From assembly GCA_914767885.1 (NCBI GenBank), contig CAJZBQ010000051.1, forward strand, positions 786,001 through 850,000: a stretch of 64,000 nt of DNA, written 5' to 3'. Position 1 is the stretch's first letter. Each line of letters begins with the position of its first letter. This document shows, piece by piece, positions 33,401 through 42,074 of this stretch. A program made the translations under genes and the position numbers. This DNA is from Blepharisma stoltei (Eukaryota; Ciliophora; Heterotrichea; Heterotrichida; Blepharismidae). The notes under the pieces are model-generated. The model was not told where the DNA came from, did not search any database, and saw only the letters and a program-made list of their open reading frames with translations.

Positions 33401-35275
33401 TTACCAAAAATTCCAAAAAGACCCGAATGCTTCAATAAAATACTACAATCGAACTGAAAAGCTCATGGAATCAAAAATTCAAATAATTCTGTCCAAAAAA
33501 TCTAGTCACATCTGAAGGAACATTGCTATTATCCATATGATTTTTCTCACTTATACTTCAATAGAACTGCCTTTAGAAATTGGATTTGAAATGCCATATA
33601 ACGGTTTTCTCCTATCTATGGAAATTTTATGCTTAATTTTTTCACTTGCGTTTTTTTTAGTTAACTTGAAATACTCATTTATATTTAGGGATAAATGAAA
33701 CCATGAAAATGATGAGTGGGCAAATAAAGATTCTTATTGGTGCTTTTGTCTTGATATAATTTCACTTTTGCCATTTGATGCAATTCTTGCTTCTTTAGGT
33801 GTTAACAGTCCTTATTATTTTATATCATTCCTAAGATCAGTCAGAATAATAGCAGTTTTCAGGCTATTTTCTTTGTTTGATAGATTAGGGAGACACATGA
33901 AAGATATTTCGACTGAGTTAAATGTGCTAGAGGCTTCTGTCACTGTTTTAATTTCTATACATTGGATGAGCTGCTTAATGTGATATTACAGTCTTCATGA
34001 AGTTCATTACTCATGAATAAATCTGAATAATTTGGAAGATACAGGAGTAGGAAATGAGTACAGCTGAGGGTTATTTTACATACTTAACATTATTACTTGT
34101 ACTGGATATGGCTTTATGCATGAAGCGAATGATTCTGAAAGAGTGTGAGCAATGTTTTGAATTTTCTTAATCTCTCCTCATTTTTTAAGTTTCAGAAAAA
34201 TTTTATTATAAGCATATAATAAAATTTGCAAAAAAATATATACAATTTGCTTGTCGTTAATATGCAAGGAGATAGGAGATATAATGAATGCAATCGTTTT
34301 TGGACTTATGGCAACTGCAGCGGCAACTTCAAAATCTGAATTGATATAGTGAACTACACTGACTGGCACGGGGTGCTTTTGGCTCAGTTTCGAGCCAAAA
34401 GCACCCCGTGCCAGTCAGTGTAGTTAACTATATACTATATAGAAAAACTTAATTCACCATTTTGCATGAGCCAAGGATCAGAAAAAATAAAAAAATTAAT
34501 TAAGGATCTTGAAGAATATCACTCATTTTCAACCTCTCTAAGGCTGGTTTATGGTCCAATTGATTATAATCAACTCTTTCTCCATATTCCACAAAATTTG
34601 TCTAAATCTATCATTTTCGAATGCACAAAGCTGATGCTTGAAAAAGTTCCCTGCTTCCAATTCTCAGATTCCCATAAAATTTTTGAAAAAATCGCTATAT
34701 ATCTCAAGCCAAAGCTGTTTCTTCCAAAAGACTATATTATTTACAAAGATGAAGACTGTGAGGAAATGTATTTTGTTATAGAAGGATCAGTTGTACTAAT
34801 TTCTTCAGATAACAAAGCAATGTTTAAGACACTTAGAAAAGGATCATTTATTGGTGACATTGAATTACTAACAGAGGATAAGCCCAGCTTTTCCGTCATC
34901 GCCAAAAGCATGTGCTACACTTATTCTCTCCATAGGAACGACTTAATGAAATTTGCCGAAAAGTACCCAGATATTTATGAGCAAATTTTGAAAAGAACTG
35001 TAAAAAATAATGGCTTGCCTTTGAATTTTCTCAATCAAGAAAGCATGGACGAATTTGAGTCAGCTAAATTGTATAATAATGATTTAGGCAATGTTCTAGA
35101 CATTTATACCACCATTAATATTCCTCAATTTAATAGAAATCATAAAAGCAGAAGGATACCAATAAACGAGAAAAAGAAGAGAAGAATGAGGAGGTCAATG
35201 ACGCAAATCGGATCTCAAGTTTTTCAACACAATCCAAGTCTTATCAAATTAGATGAAAGGCAAATGAGTAGATAA
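27447..35275 (+). CDS. Four-repeat cyclic-nucleotide-gated channel (CNGK-like), six insertions
   Basis: After removal of six inserts the frame is 6,402 nt (2,133 aa). It has four successive units of transmembrane segments S1-S6 plus a cyclic-nucleotide-binding domain (CNBD), as in the single-chain CNGK channels known from sea urchin sperm. Pores: repeat 1 STIGYND (about 28230), repeat 2 STSGAYGD (29805), repeat 3 SHAGYGW (32395), repeat 4 TCTGYGF (34095). CNBDs: 1 GDYFGEIGALL..RRTVSVRA and 2 FGEMALLHDFPSVRVATVRA keep the phosphate-binding cassette with Arg. CNBD 3 (HFGEISVFIDSIRARPF) and 4 (FIGDIELLTEDKPSFSV) have lost it. S4-like helices: ALKLLRFF, FRILRLFKSKRIYRLYKY, VRIIAVFRLFSLFDRLGRH; repeat 3 is poor. 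Insertions at 30109, 31049, 32064, 32806, 34170 and 34347 all restore frame when removed. Trp is often TGA. Probable ciliary or plasma-membrane K+ channel. Confidence 0.9.
30109..30356. mobile_element. MITE-type insert (248 bp) with TGA rather than TA edges
   Basis: Left CTGACTCCCCTTTTCTATAT and right GGGGAAGTGAGAAC belong to the ACTCCCC family; the right part has ATTTTTGCTCGCCCACG and CCAATGGTTTTGTTC blocks. The left hairpin is deleted. Removal leaving one TGA gives E-T-L-R-T-D-I-K-F in the second CNBD linker, and the channel's total frame closes only with this length. Confidence 0.85.
31049..31590 (+). mobile_element. SINE-like retroposon 5 (542 bp) in the channel gene
   Basis: Flanked by the 15-bp repeat CCTCTTCAAATAGCA (31034-31048, 31591-31605). 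Starts AATAAATATGGCGTCTC and ends TAATTAAGCTAAGCTTAAG. Strong similarity to the 28S copy (61560): TATGGCGTC, CCTCCCGGYMATGCA, AAGCAATTCTGGT, GAGCCTAG.CC.AGTCT, TAGCGTGAAACTG and a CCATTTTTTRGGATTTT hairpin. It splits S1 of repeat 3 (FVPLQIA|FEYDF). Confidence 0.93.
32064..32264 (+). repeat. IES family 2, copy A (201 bp) in the channel gene
   Basis: Lies between EFFLDY and YTMHSW codons. Shares ATCCATTTTAATTTT-like, GTACTTGT.A.TTTTTTGAAA, AAAACGAAAATGATAA, GATATTCTGCTGGG.TATAG and ATTATGGYG blocks with copies at 48061 and 49604. The direct repeat TAGATTAT/TAAATTAT at the edges leaves several equivalent TA choices. Confidence 0.88.
32806..33010. mobile_element. 205-bp TIR element with 16-bp direct repeats
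   Basis: Inverted ends of about 45 bp: TTTTGATAGTGTGCATTTCA at left pairs with TGAAATGCAAACTATCAAAA at right. Near-identical 16-bp repeats AAAGYCGATTTTCAGG (32790-32805, 33011-33026) flank it. Removal of one repeat and the element gives ELAKSIFR|LLEIEIYL, continuing CNBD 3. It has no sequence link to the ACTCCCC family. Confidence 0.82.
34170..34274 (+). other. TA-bounded IES (105 bp) in S6 of repeat 4
   Basis: AT-rich insert between TTC TTA and GGA GAT ATA. Ends ATCTC.../...GAGATA are weakly inverted. Removal gives AMFWIFL|GDIMNAIVFGL, a continuous S6 helix. Without it the frame stops at TAA after FRKILL. Confidence 0.78.
34347..34441. repeat. Palindromic IES (95 bp)
   Basis: Two arms of about 39 bp, TAGTGAACTACACTGACTGG at left and its complement at right, with one mismatch and a six-base loop (AGTTTC) at about 34374-34379. 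Arms are GC-rich (GGCACGGGGTGCTTTTGGCTC). TA edges (345-346 and 440-441) excise to SELI|EKLNSP in the channel gene. Confidence 0.88.
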
Positions 35276-35416
35276 ATTTCTAACAAGGAAACTATTTCCG
35301 ATGTAGTGATTATTAGTATGAATAAATAATTCATTATTTGTAATTTAACTACCAAAATTGATAAGTAAAAGCTTTGAAAAATAGTTTATTGTATTTATTT
35401 CTATATTTTTCCAACT

Positions 35417-37567
35417 TTAAGCTGGGCTATTCATATACCCAAAAAAGTTGATGTCAGTTCCAGGATTGCTAAAGACTGAAGACTTTTGCTGTTTTTGATG
35501 GTTTATGGCTAACCTTTCAAATTCTGGAAGCTGCTCTATATGACTGGAAAATGTTTTAGACTGTCTCATTTTTTTTACACGTTTGCTACTTTTAAGAATC
35601 TCTTCAGTGCTCGAATCCTTGTCTGGGATCTGCTCACTTGACTCTGAAGAGGAGCTATCGCTCTCTGATTCAAATTTATTGTACTTACATTTATTGCTGC
35701 TGGCTGGGAATCATTCATAGAAATACTTGGAGTGAGAAATAGACTTTTGAGTTAAATCAAGAACATTGCAGACAGCTTCTTTTTCTGTTATGGTAAATGG
35801 AAGAAATATACTTATTTTGCCTTCTTTTGTGATGGAATTCATTCTACAATCTGTGTAGCCTCTCATTGAGCAAATCATTGAATCAAACATAAAAAGTCCG
35901 CACCCATATTTTTTATAGATTTTTACGAAATCATTAAAGAACTTTCGCTTTGATCCTTGCATTTTAACTTGGAAAATTTCATCAAGCATTTCTTGAGTTA
36001 TTGCTTTAGAGACAAAATCAAAGTTATATTGAATTAAAAACTCATAGTCTTTCATATTACTAATCTGAGAAGAAATATTCAGTTCAGAACCAAGCTCACA
36101 TTTATCAATTAAAAACGCCAAAAGCGAATTCAAAATATAGTTGTGAAATGTTTTGTCTCCATATAAACTCTCTGGAAGATCTGCTGATCCTTTTAATGAT
36201 ACTGTAATGCGCTTCTTTTCAGCCAAATTAAATAGTATCTCAATAACATTATGCAGCTCTACAAAAATATTTAAAATTTCATTTTTGATATCAATCCGGC
36301 TTAGAAGAAGTGACTGATAAAGCAAGCTACTTCTAAGCTCATTTTGTAGCTTGCTGATTTTTACAATTAAGTTTTCCCAGACGAAGTGGCCAGATTCATA
36401 GGTTTCCAATGTTTCATTGAAAAACTTGTCAAGATAAAGCTGAATGTATTTATAACTATTAGAAATGAAGATTCTGTTTGCAACAGCTGCAGAAATGTCA
36501 ATAAAAGAAATCCTCATGGTAGCTTCATTGTTCCAGCCAACAAGATCGGCCTTCACAATAAAACCTAAATTTTCGATATCCTCTGGCTTGAAGTCTGAGA
36601 TTTGGTTGGTTATCAGATACTCTTCAGTTCTTTTTTCTCCTTTAAAAATGCTTTGTACGATTCCCTTTGCCCACGGTCGATGGTCATCGTCGAAAGCATC
36701 ATAAAATTTGGTATTCAAAAGTGAATCCTCTGTTTTGCCCATTGTTTGAGCAAGTCACAAAGCACGCTGATTGTGAGACATAATATTTCCGTCTCTGTCT
36801 ACAAGAAACAATGCACTATGTGCAGTATTAAATACATAATTTAATTCCGTGAATTGATTTTTGCTGCTTGAATATTTATTTCATAAGCCTCTTAAATTAA
36901 TTTCAACGGTAGTAACCATTCCTGTTCAAGCAATAATTGCAAAAATTACATAACACACCTTAGTATTAGTAAAGTAAATCACCATTGCGCCTTCTAAAAT
37001 ACCATATAAAAGAGAGTACTTTCATTTTTTAAAACACATAGCAGTTAACATATAACAAGGGATAAAGCCTCCCATTATCTCAGCTATAGAACATGACTCT
37101 TTGAATGCAATTTGAAACTGAATAGAAAAGAATTCTGCAATAAAGCGTCTGAGATGAATATTTGAGCTGTTCCACATAAATAAGGGCAAGAGTGATAAAA
37201 ATGAAGCAGCACTTATTATTCCAGATAAAGAATACAAAAATCCACAAAAAATTACAGAAAACAGTGCTCACAGAGTAAGGTTTTTGTCTGAGGAAATTAT
37301 CGGATTTCTGAGCTCTTCTTGAAAAAGCTTTTCCATCGCTGGATTTGTGAAATCTAAAGAGAGGCTTTTGGTGAAGATTCAGTTTTTAAGTTTGAAATCA
37401 GACGCAAGTGCAATATCATGCCATAGGACTTCCAATAAACCCCATAATAACATTTTCAATAAAAAATAATATAATCGGCTAATATTTGAATAAAAACAAG
37501 AAAGTGGAACGCTTATATTGGCTGGGGTGAATTCATAGCTTGAATTGTATTTATTTAAGTTATGCAT
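35417..37567 (-). CDS. Membrane PAS protein with histidine-kinase-like ATPase fold (probable pseudokinase)
   Basis: 716 aa with TGA as Trp. The N-terminal part holds hydrophobic segments (about residues 25-190: LALFSVIFCGFLYSLSGIIS, MGGFIPCYMLTAMC, VCYVIFAIIAWTGMV). A PAS-like segment follows (NYVFNTAHSALFLVDRDGNIM). The C-terminal half resembles a HATPase_c domain: GDKTFHNYILNSLLAFLIDK in the N-box position and YGCGLFMFDSMICSMRGY..GKISIFLPF in place of G2 and the last strand. The phospho-accepting His box (usually SHELRTP) and the N-box Asn are not evident, so activity is doubtful. An acidic Ser-rich tail ends NSPA. I chose ATG 37567 (MHNLNKYN); no ATG lies further upstream before a stop. 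Confidence 0.65.
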
Positions 37568-38096
37568 TTTAAATTGGGCCTTAAGACAACAGGGATTTTG
37601 AATTTCCTGGTGAAATATAAATATGAGCACAGTGCTTAAGATAGTTTAGTGCATCAATAGACTTATTAGGCCATAAGGACTGAAATCGGTAGTTAGAAAC
37701 AAATTTAATTTAGAAACATAATAAAATATGTTTATAAAATTAAGACAATTAATATTCTTAAAAATAAGAAAAAGCCCTTGTCCAGTTTAATAATAAATGG
37801 CTTCTATATAATTATACCTATTCATATAGTAGAAGCATAAGCTCTCCCTATAATTTCTGGAATTCGTATATTGGTTAGAGATCTCCAGAAATCAGCTAGA
37901 AATCTGTAAGCAATCTATGTCATGCAAAATTTAATAAGATAAAAAATAAATTGAAATTATTTACTTAAAATGGAAGCAACTCACGCTATAAACTGAACTA
38001 TTTTTATCGTTGATATCTTTGGCTTTCTAGTAAATTTAATTTATAAATTTGGACTCATATTTTTCAGATATGAAATAGTAGTAAATAATTACCTTA
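37568..38096. other. Intergenic, no gene seen
   Basis: AT-rich DNA upstream of the PAS gene and downstream of the gamma-SNAP gene; no supported features apart from the MITE that starts at about 38097. Confidence 0.45.
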
Positions 38097-38370
38097 CTCC
38101 CCTCCGTGGGTGAACAAAACCATTGGAAATCTCTATTTTTCGGTGTAAAAACCTGATCTCTGAACAAAAATTTGATTTATAAATGATAACATTTTAATCA
38201 AATCTTTGGCTAATTCTGTTTAATTTTTTAACAGCTTGCATTTTAAAACATAAATTTATCTATTTTTATAAATTTGGAAATTTTGAAAAAAAAATTTACT
38301 ATAAAATTTTATATATAAATTATTTAAAAAAAATTACTCCGAGAACAAACAAATTTTTTGTTCGGGTTAA
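38097..38370. mobile_element. MITE-type element (about 274 bp), intergenic
   Basis: Left end TTACTCCCCTCCGTGGGTGA plus ACAAAACCATTGGAAATCTC; core TTTATATATAAATTATTTAAAA; right hairpin GAACAAACAAATTTTTTGTTC. The terminal G-run is missing at the right (GTTCGGGTTAATAA), so the end is decayed. Begins about 30 bp past the gamma-SNAP stop. Confidence 0.8.
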
Positions 38371-38401
38371 TAACTATTTTAATTAATTGGTTATCAGATA
38401 A

Positions 38402-39295
38402 TTAAGTGAAATCAAGATCCTTTTCTTCATCCACAACGACTTGTCCTCCAACTGGTACTTTAATGTTTCTAATCCCTCTTGTGAGCTAAATAAACCATAC
38501 CTGTACTTCAACATTATTCCAAACAGCTTTTCTCGCTGCCTTATCATAGTCTTCTTGATTTCCTGCCTCATAAGCATCCAAGAGCTCTGTGATAGCCTGG
38601 TATTCCATTGACATAATAAACGGCTGCACCGCTGAGCACATTTCTCTGAATTTCCCTTCACATAAACTAGGGTTGTTTAGAAGTGTTAAAGCCACTATAC
38701 AAAATGCAGCTTTATTCATATAATGATCCCTGTTCAAGTTCTGGGCAAATTTAAGCTCTTTCTCATACACAATCATAGCATCCGCATATTTCCTGTTTTC
38801 TATAAGAAGCCCAACATAGGGTGTGATCACATCTCGGGCGAACATTTGCAATTGATCGTCATTAACTAGATTTAGAGCCAGGGCAAACATCCTACAAGCC
38901 AACTCAATTAGTCCTTTATTAAGAGCTTCTGTTCCCATAAAGATGTACATCCTGAGAGATTTCTCACTGTTTCCATTGATTCTGAATAGCTCAGCTGCTT
39001 TTTCGGTGTTTTCTACAGCTTCTTTGACATGGTCATTTCTCAGCTGCAAAATTGAGAGACTTTCATATACTCTTCCAGCTGCCCACATGCTAATTAGAGC
39101 TTACTCATTCATTTTCTCGTTCGCTTGAGCAAGTTTTTCATATGCTTGAACTGCTCCGAAGTAATTTCTCATGGTTTCATAAGCCTTTGCTGCGTTTTCA
39201 AAGTGGATTGCTGCTTGAGGGAGATCGGACTTTCATTTAAAAACTCCTGTCGACATAGCCTTTTGGCCCTTCTTGAATTCCTTTTCAGGATCCAT
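38402..39295 (-). CDS. Gamma-SNAP-like SNARE-disassembly adaptor
   Basis: 287-aa TPR-like helical solenoid (MDPEKEFKKGQKAMSTGVF, QAAIHFENAAKAYE, AVQAYEKLAQANEKMND, MWAAGRVYESLSIL, AVENTEKAAELFRI). Together with NSF it disassembles SNARE complexes on endomembranes. Two 15-nt introns, GTAAGCTCTAATTAG (39090-39104) and GTATGGTTTATTTAG (38486-38500), must be spliced; the second leads to the last exon LTRGIRNIKVPVGGQVVV..DLDFT. The order of repeats is closer to gamma- than alpha-SNAP. Slightly shorter than animal gamma-SNAP (about 312 aa). TGA-coded Trp at FKWKSD. Confidence 0.85.
38486..38500 (-). other. 15-nt spliceosomal intron
   Basis: GTATGGTTTATTTAG on the minus strand. Its removal changes a stop-terminated VQVWFI end into VQLTRGIRNIKV. 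Confidence 0.88.
39090..39104 (-). other. 15-nt spliceosomal intron
   Basis: GTAAGCTCTAATTAG on the minus strand. Splicing joins KMND to MWAAGRV, keeping the SNAP frame; unspliced, the frame hits TAA inside it. Confidence 0.9.
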
Positions 39296-39393
39296 ATTAA
39301 TAATTTGAGAAATGATAGCATAAATAAGTTAGGCACGATTTATAAGACATAGACATGAAAATTATGGGTATTTTAGAGAAAATCCAATACAAA

Positions 39394-41261
39394 TTAGGTC
39401 TGTTTAAGAGGTGGAAGGTCTAAAGAGTGATATTTGCTTGGACTCACTGTTGCAGCTGAAGTTCTCCTGATTTTTGATATACGGACTGTGGGAGGAGGAC
39501 TGTACATGTCAAAAGTAGTTTGGTTCATATCAACCCGGACTTGGGTTTCTGCAAATTTTGATGTGAGGGAAATTGAGTTTCTAGGACTCCCTCCTTCTCC
39601 GCTTATCCAATTAACAAGAGAAGTGATGTACCGATATAAATCAAACCTCTGCTTTCTGATCACAGTGGGTGGCTCTCCACTCTTTAATAGTGTCCTACAC
39701 ATAGAATGCATAAGCACAGAGCTCATTTCTAGCTGCCTTTTAAGCCTGTCTGAGAAAATTTCAAGATTAATCAAGTCGTTTTTTCTCCCCATTTCTTCTA
39801 ATATTGCTTCAATTTCAGATTTTTCTGCTTTCTTGTCAATTTGTTCTTGAATTGCTTGAAGGGTGTAAGATATCTGGCTAACATCATGGTTATCTCGTTT
39901 TAATATTTCAAATTTGTAGGCAAGATGATTGATTTGTTCTTTGGATTCATCAGTTTTTTTAGCTATTTGCTGAAGCATGATTCGAGTTTCAGCTGATTCC
40001 TCTTTGTGCTTTTCTAATAAGCTATGGAAATCTGTTTTACTTGCAGCTAGCTCAATGATAGATTTAAGTTCTCTTATATCATCTTTAGATGATTTTTCAA
40101 GGAGGATTTCATCGAATCTTTCTAAAATATTTTCAGTTTCATTGAGTCTTTTATTATATTTTTCAATCGTATCTTTAAATCCTGCTATAATTGGCCCAAC
40201 TTCATCCTGCATATATTTCAGCTCTTCTATTGATGCTTTTCCTTCAAGATCTTTTATAATAGCTTGCAATTCGTCTTTTCAAGGTTTCGAGCCAATTTGA
40301 TCTTTAAAAGATCTATGAAGTTCCCTAATCTTTGCTTCCATGTGTGCTGATGATTCCGCAAGACCTTTAATTCTGTCATCGCTTTTTGATAGAAATCTAT
40401 TCACTTCTGCGCTTATTGTTTCCAATGAATCTTTAGTGCAGTAAAGGTCATTCATGCTACTAATAATATCATTTTTTGACTCTAAAATTATAGCACTTTC
40501 CCTTGAATAGCCCGATAACGAACTGGCTTCATCCCGTTATCGGGCTATTCAAGGGAAAGAGCTATAGTTTTTCAGTTTTTTCTTTGTTAATATATAGATT
40601 TTTCCTTTGGATTGCCTAGCTGATAAAATCTTAAATTTTTACTAGGCAATATAATGAAAAATCTATATTTTTTAAATTTTGTTTTGACTCTTTCTTGTTC
40701 TCTTTTTAAACTATCAACATCTGTAATTTGTGCACACTCACTGACTTTTTGTTTTAATTCACGATATTTAGCCATTGTTGCGTATTTATTTAAAGACGAT
40801 TTCAACTCTCCAAGCTGCTGAGATGTAGCCATGTCTTTGATGATTTCTGACTGTGTTCTGTCTAAAATCGTAAATTCAGATTTTAGCTCAGCACACCTGT
40901 TAGTTGCAAACCTAAGATCCTCTTCGATCTTGGCTGATCGACTAAGCAGGCGATCAATTTCTTCTTTTGATAAATTAATTTCAGTTTCTTGGTCATGAAT
41001 TTGAGTTTTCAAGGCTTTTATATCGTCAGATGATTCAATGCAAAGGCTGTACAGCTCACGCGATATTTCTGGCTTTAATTCTAAAATAAGCAAGTTTAAG
41101 ATTGAAAAGTTTGTTTCAGTTGGGATTTTTCTCTTTCTTCGTATGTCATCAATTTCAATATTTAACTGAAAGGAATGGCGGATTGAATTTCTCAATTGCT
41201 CAAATTCTTGTGAAAGAGTAGAAATTTGTATTTGGATTTGTTCGTTATCCATACTTATCAA
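39394..41261 (-). CDS. Coiled-coil protein, interrupted by two palindromic/TIR IESs
   Basis: 572 aa after removing 40491-40566 and 40595-40667 (1,719 nt). N-terminal M-I-S-M-D-N-E-Q; the second Met (41252) may be the true start. Long heptad coil throughout (for example EELKYMQDEVGPIIAGFKDTI), then a Pro/Ser tail with YSPPPTVRISKIRR and SKYHSLDLPPLKQT. A region near the C-terminus (MHSMCRTLLKSGEPPTVIRK) could be a small folded motif. Similar architecture occurs in flagellar and basal-body proteins, but I do not recognise a family. In-frame TGA (KPWKDE) is Trp. Confidence 0.8.
40491..40566. repeat. Palindromic IES (76 bp)
   Basis: 30-bp arms (TAGCACTTTCCCTTGAATAG... and its complement) with one mismatch around the loop AACTGGCTTCATCC. 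Edges TATAG/CTATA; TA-to-TA excision gives TEKL|ILESKND. Confidence 0.9.
40595..40667. other. TIR-type IES (73 bp)
   Basis: Ends ATAGATTTTTCCTTTGGATT and AATATAATGAAAAATCTAT are imperfect inverted repeats, with GCCTAG/CTAGGC closer in. Excision at TA gives KFKKY|INKEKTEK. Only 28 coding bases separate it from the palindromic IES. Confidence 0.85.
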
Positions 41262-41368
41262 TTTAGTATTTTAGACAACTTATTGATAAAGAAAATTGAT
41301 ATAATTCTATTTTATCACCTAAAATTTGGTTAATTATATTTATAAATTGCAATGCCTGTAAAATAGGC

Positions 41369-41896
41369 ATAACCTAATATATAACTTAAAAAATACATAA
41401 AAAGCAATGCATGTCAACCTGCCCTCTTGGCGTAACAGTCCGGACCTTATCGCTACGGCGAACTGTGATGGAGTCCAAGTCGAAAATCAAGTGCAGGCTC
41501 AAGAGACATGCATCCGGGTAGGTTTTGGCTGCTTTCCTGGATGGCCCACAAAGTCCTTTTGGATCCGAGGACTATGGACATCCCTCTACGAGAAACTGGG
41601 GGTTTGGACCAAGCCGCAGCTGTCGAAAGAAGGCGCTTCGACGCCCAACAGACTCCAAGGATCCTTGGAATCAAGCTACTCCAATTGCTCGTAGCAGGGC
41701 GCAGAAATCTATAAGCCGCTCACTCAAGAGCTGCGAGGCAAGAAGGAGGCAGAAGGTACCGAAGTGGGGCCCATTATTGGAGATAGACCCTCTGTGCTGG
41801 AGTCGATAAGCAGTAGAACCTCCCGTACGAGAGGTCATTTTGGTGACTGCGTCACCAGCACGGCTAACACCTGACTTTAATACTAAACTAACCTAC
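41369..41896 (+). mobile_element. SINE-like retroposon 6 (about 528 bp), intergenic
   Basis: GC-rich block with direct repeat AAAATAGGC (41360-41368, 41897-41905) and tail TAATACTAAACTAACC. Contains the hairpin GGTGACTGCGTCACC near 41843, as does element 3. Lies just upstream of the coiled-coil gene start, so it may separate that gene from its promoter. Confidence 0.72.
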
Positions 41897-42074
41897 AAAA
41901 TAGGCTTCAGAATTTAAAAATGATAAGCAAATATTCATTTATCTGAAATTTTTATATTCTTTGCGCTTTTTAATTGTTTGATTATTTAATCACTCCAAAT
42001 ATAGCGTGGTTGGATCAAAAATGTTTTTATATTTTTGCGTTATTTTAAGTCAATAAAATCTTGAAAATTAGCAT

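Noticed and set aside
27447-35275. Reading the channel as several separate short genes ended by TGA
   Set aside because: TGA occurs at conserved Trp positions and removing the six inserts gives one continuous frame with four repeats.
41407-41809. Overlapping ORFs of 68-95 codons
   Set aside because: Inside SINE-like element 6; three frames open at once because of GC content, no conserved protein.
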